This document shows, in pieces, positions 62,365-64,000 of a stretch of DNA of 64,000 nucleotides; within the stretch, counting starts at the first letter, position 1, and each line of letters opens with the position of its first letter. The stretch comes from Marsupella aquatica. Lineage: Eukaryota > Marchantiophyta. The notes below the pieces were generated by a model. It was not told the origin of the DNA. It searched no databases and saw only the letters and a program-made list of their open reading frames with translations. The stretch spans positions 3,720,001 to 3,784,000 of the forward strand of contig OZ316899.1 in assembly GCA_973895155.1 (NCBI GenBank), read 5' to 3'. The translations under genes were made by a program, and so were the position numbers.

Positions 62365-62705
62365 GGGTATGGCACGCGTGACAGTAAACAGGAAACAGGT
62401 TTACTGGTACCAGAAATTTTTTTCCTGTTACCAGCAAAAAGTTACTGTTACCAGGAAAAATAACCATGTCAAAATATTTTCTAAAAAGTTTCATTTTCCA
62501 AAAAAATCTAAGTTACAACATTTTCTGGCTAGCTTTGGGCGCTAGCATTACCAGCGCCGGGCGCTAGCAAAAAAATAAAATTTTGAAAAAAAAACTTTTT
62601 TTCCCCAAAAAAAATTTCAAAACAAAATTTCAAAAAAATTACCACTCATTTTCCTATTACCAGTTTCTATTTTCTGTTACTGTTTGCTGTCATTTGTAAA
62701 TACCC
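62365..62705 (+). mobile_element. 341-bp MITE related to the 11.2-kb transposon
   Basis: It starts GGGTATGGCACGCGTGACAG and ends, read inward on the minus strand, GGGTATTTACAAATGACAG. Flanks are GCTCCCAGA and CCTCCCAGA (9 bp, one mismatch). Removing it restores the integrase frame (LAPR-YVGPYRI). Ends and target size equal those of the transposon at 8820-20026, and it carries two of the same palindromes. It has no coding capacity. The interior is A/T-rich with runs of A and T (62570-62640). Confidence 0.88.
62530..62566. repeat. 15-bp palindromes in the MITE
   Basis: TAGCTTTGGGCGCTA (62530-62544) and CAGCGCCGGGCGCTA (62552-62566) are the TAGCGC...GCGCTA family. They lie in the middle of the MITE, 22 bp apart start to start. 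Confidence 0.85.
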
Positions 62706-63038
62706 CCTCCCAGATATGTGGGGCCCTATCGCATCATACAATGGGTCCACAAGGATAATCCAGTTTGGTGGTGTTGGAGACACCCAAGGAAATGGAGACA
62801 CCGGGATCAGGTCTTGCATCCGGACGCCATGCTAGTGGAGGATGCGGAGGAGTTTGAGGTGGAGACAATTCTGGACCACCATGACAAACGCAAGTTGGGA
62901 AGGCAAATCTTAGAGTATTTGGTGAAGTGGGCTGGCTATGATCAGGCTGAGAGTATTTGGGAACCAAAAGAAAATTTGGGTAATGCCTCAGAGATCCTTG
63001 GAAGCTATCGTAAGCAAAGCGGCCTAGCGCCATTGTGA
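62706..63038 (+). pseudogene. C2 integrase end and chromodomain
   Basis: After the MITE the frame resumes YVGPYRIIQWVHKDNPVW and ends with a chromodomain: EEFEVETILDHHDKRKLGRQILEYLVKWAGYDQAESIWEPKENL. The aromatic cage residues of a chromodomain are largely kept (W in VKWAGY and W in SIWEP). This places family C in the chromoviruses. The chromodomain is thought to direct insertion to chromatin with modified histones. Confidence 0.92.
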
Positions 63039-63482
63039 ACTGGTACAGGCAAATGTAGCTACCTTTGTGAGTTGTATCCTAGTTTCACTCCTCTCATCCT
63101 CTTAAGGATAAAGTCATATTGCGTTGATGCTAGAGGTTGTTGAGCGGCCAATTTGTTTTTTGCGAGTGGAAGTTGATGGTGCCCGCCTTACATCTGTGGG
63201 CGGGCTGGTTTGAACCAAAGGGGAGTACCCCAAGGAGAGGATAATGTGTCCAATGTGTTTGGAGTTAGCTTACCCGCTTGGACTGGCATCCTACTTGGAT
63301 AAGTGGGATAGGTTGGAATTTCCTAAGTCTGGAATGCGCACACCAACCTGGTTTGCATCACCCTTATGGGCAAACCATTTGTTACCTCATAAAAAATTTA
63401 AGACCTATAGTGGTCTAGGTGTTCTGGAATGTTTACTGAGGTCTTGCGGACGTGACTATTTTTAAGGGGGGGGGGGGGTGCA
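63039..63482 (+). other. C2 3' untranslated region and polypurine tract
   Basis: No gene is recognised; the short open frame 63244-63465 has no known motif. A G run (TTTAAGGGG...GGTGCA, 63462-63482) immediately before the 3' LTR is the likely polypurine tract. Confidence 0.7.
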
Positions 63483-63583
63483 AGTCGCGGAACTCGACTA
63501 CCTTAACACTTAGTTCCAGCGTTGCTGACTCCAACGCCAAGCTCCCTTATGGTCCAGGCCCGGATAGGCCATCTGGGGAGGAC
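63483..63583 (+). repeat. C2 3' LTR, first 101 bp
   Basis: It starts AGTCGCGGAACTCGACTACC, the same end as C1 and the solo LTR. It is cut at 63584 by the second D copy. The rest lies outside the window. Confidence 0.85.
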
Positions 63584-64000
63584 TGTGACGCTGCCAGCAC
63601 GACGGTTAATGAGTGATCCGGTCTAATCCGTGCTTAGCACGGGCGCTAAGGACATAGTAGTCCGTAATAATTAGCATAACGACACTAAAATAGGTAGTAA
63701 CCACGACTAGGACATCATTAGTTAATAAGGAGCATTTATGCTCGGGCTGGCGGCAGAGCACCATTTGTACCCAGGGTCACAAGCATGTAGGGATGCACCC
63801 TTGGGTCCGTATAACAAATCAAGGGGGTGGCTCATAGACACGCTCTGACCCAGACCTGCGGAGTGGCCGGTACACTGCAAGCATGAAAGGATTGGCCTAT
63901 CAAAAGGAGGAAGGGACCGTTTGGCCAACGAGCCCTTAGGGTATAAAAGGCGGGCTATTCTCTCGTGAAGCACCACCACTTTACCCTTCGTGCCAGCTTT
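63584..64000 (+). repeat. Second D LTR, cut by window end
   Basis: It starts TGTGACGCTGCCAGC and matches 57416-57830, including the TATA box near 63939. It was inserted in the C2 3' LTR. Confidence 0.85.

Overview
This window looks like nuclear DNA of a land plant. It holds Ty3/gypsy elements of two kinds: one with a chromodomain, and one without whose primer-binding site is TGGCGC-type. It also has an L1-type LINE, a Ty1/copia relic, introns with GT..AG borders and almost no host gene space. The species cannot be read from the sequence. A large-genome plant (fern, lycophyte, moss or gymnosperm) is a guess. I saw no convincing single-copy host gene, rRNA, tRNA or CRISPR array.

Layout. (1) 1-21723, minus strand: gypsy element A. 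Its 3' LTR is cut by the window start, pol and gag lie at 1516-7656, and its 2.8-kb 5' LTR is split into 7725-8819 and 20027-21723. (2) The split is caused by an 11.2-kb DNA transposon (8820-20026) with an exact 9-bp target duplication and TGACAG-bearing terminal inverted repeats. It carries a Mutator/KDZ-like transposase on the minus strand. Divergently, it carries an acidic protein and a multi-exon gene joining a ParB-like domain to a DNA N6/N4-type methyltransferase-like domain. Seventeen copies of a 15-bp palindrome, TAGCGCYNRGCGCTA, lie in its introns and intergenic DNA and none in an exon. (3) 21724-27817: a copia relic and a 5'-truncated LINE with a 19-bp target duplication. (4) 27818-38051: two plus-strand giant LTRs (A-type and B-type) that encode an accessory protein, with a solo LTR of family C nested in the first. 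(5) 38052-64000: a stack of nested elements built on one chromodomain gypsy element (C2, plus strand). A minus-strand relative (C1) sits in its gag. C1 in turn holds solo LTR E and a rearranged B element. C2 also holds solo LTR D in RT, a 341-bp MITE of the same family as the 11.2-kb transposon, and a second D in its 3' LTR.

How it fits together. The MITE shares the TIR, the 9-bp target-site size and the 15-bp palindrome with the large transposon. This supports the palindromes being part of the transposon system (transposase, ParB-like or methylation sites) and not local noise. Nearly all genes are decayed. Many stops fit C-to-T change at CAG/CAA or CGA codons, as expected of heavily methylated plant repeats. 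The transposase and methyltransferase reading frames here are therefore relics or near-relics of a system that should exist intact elsewhere in the genome.
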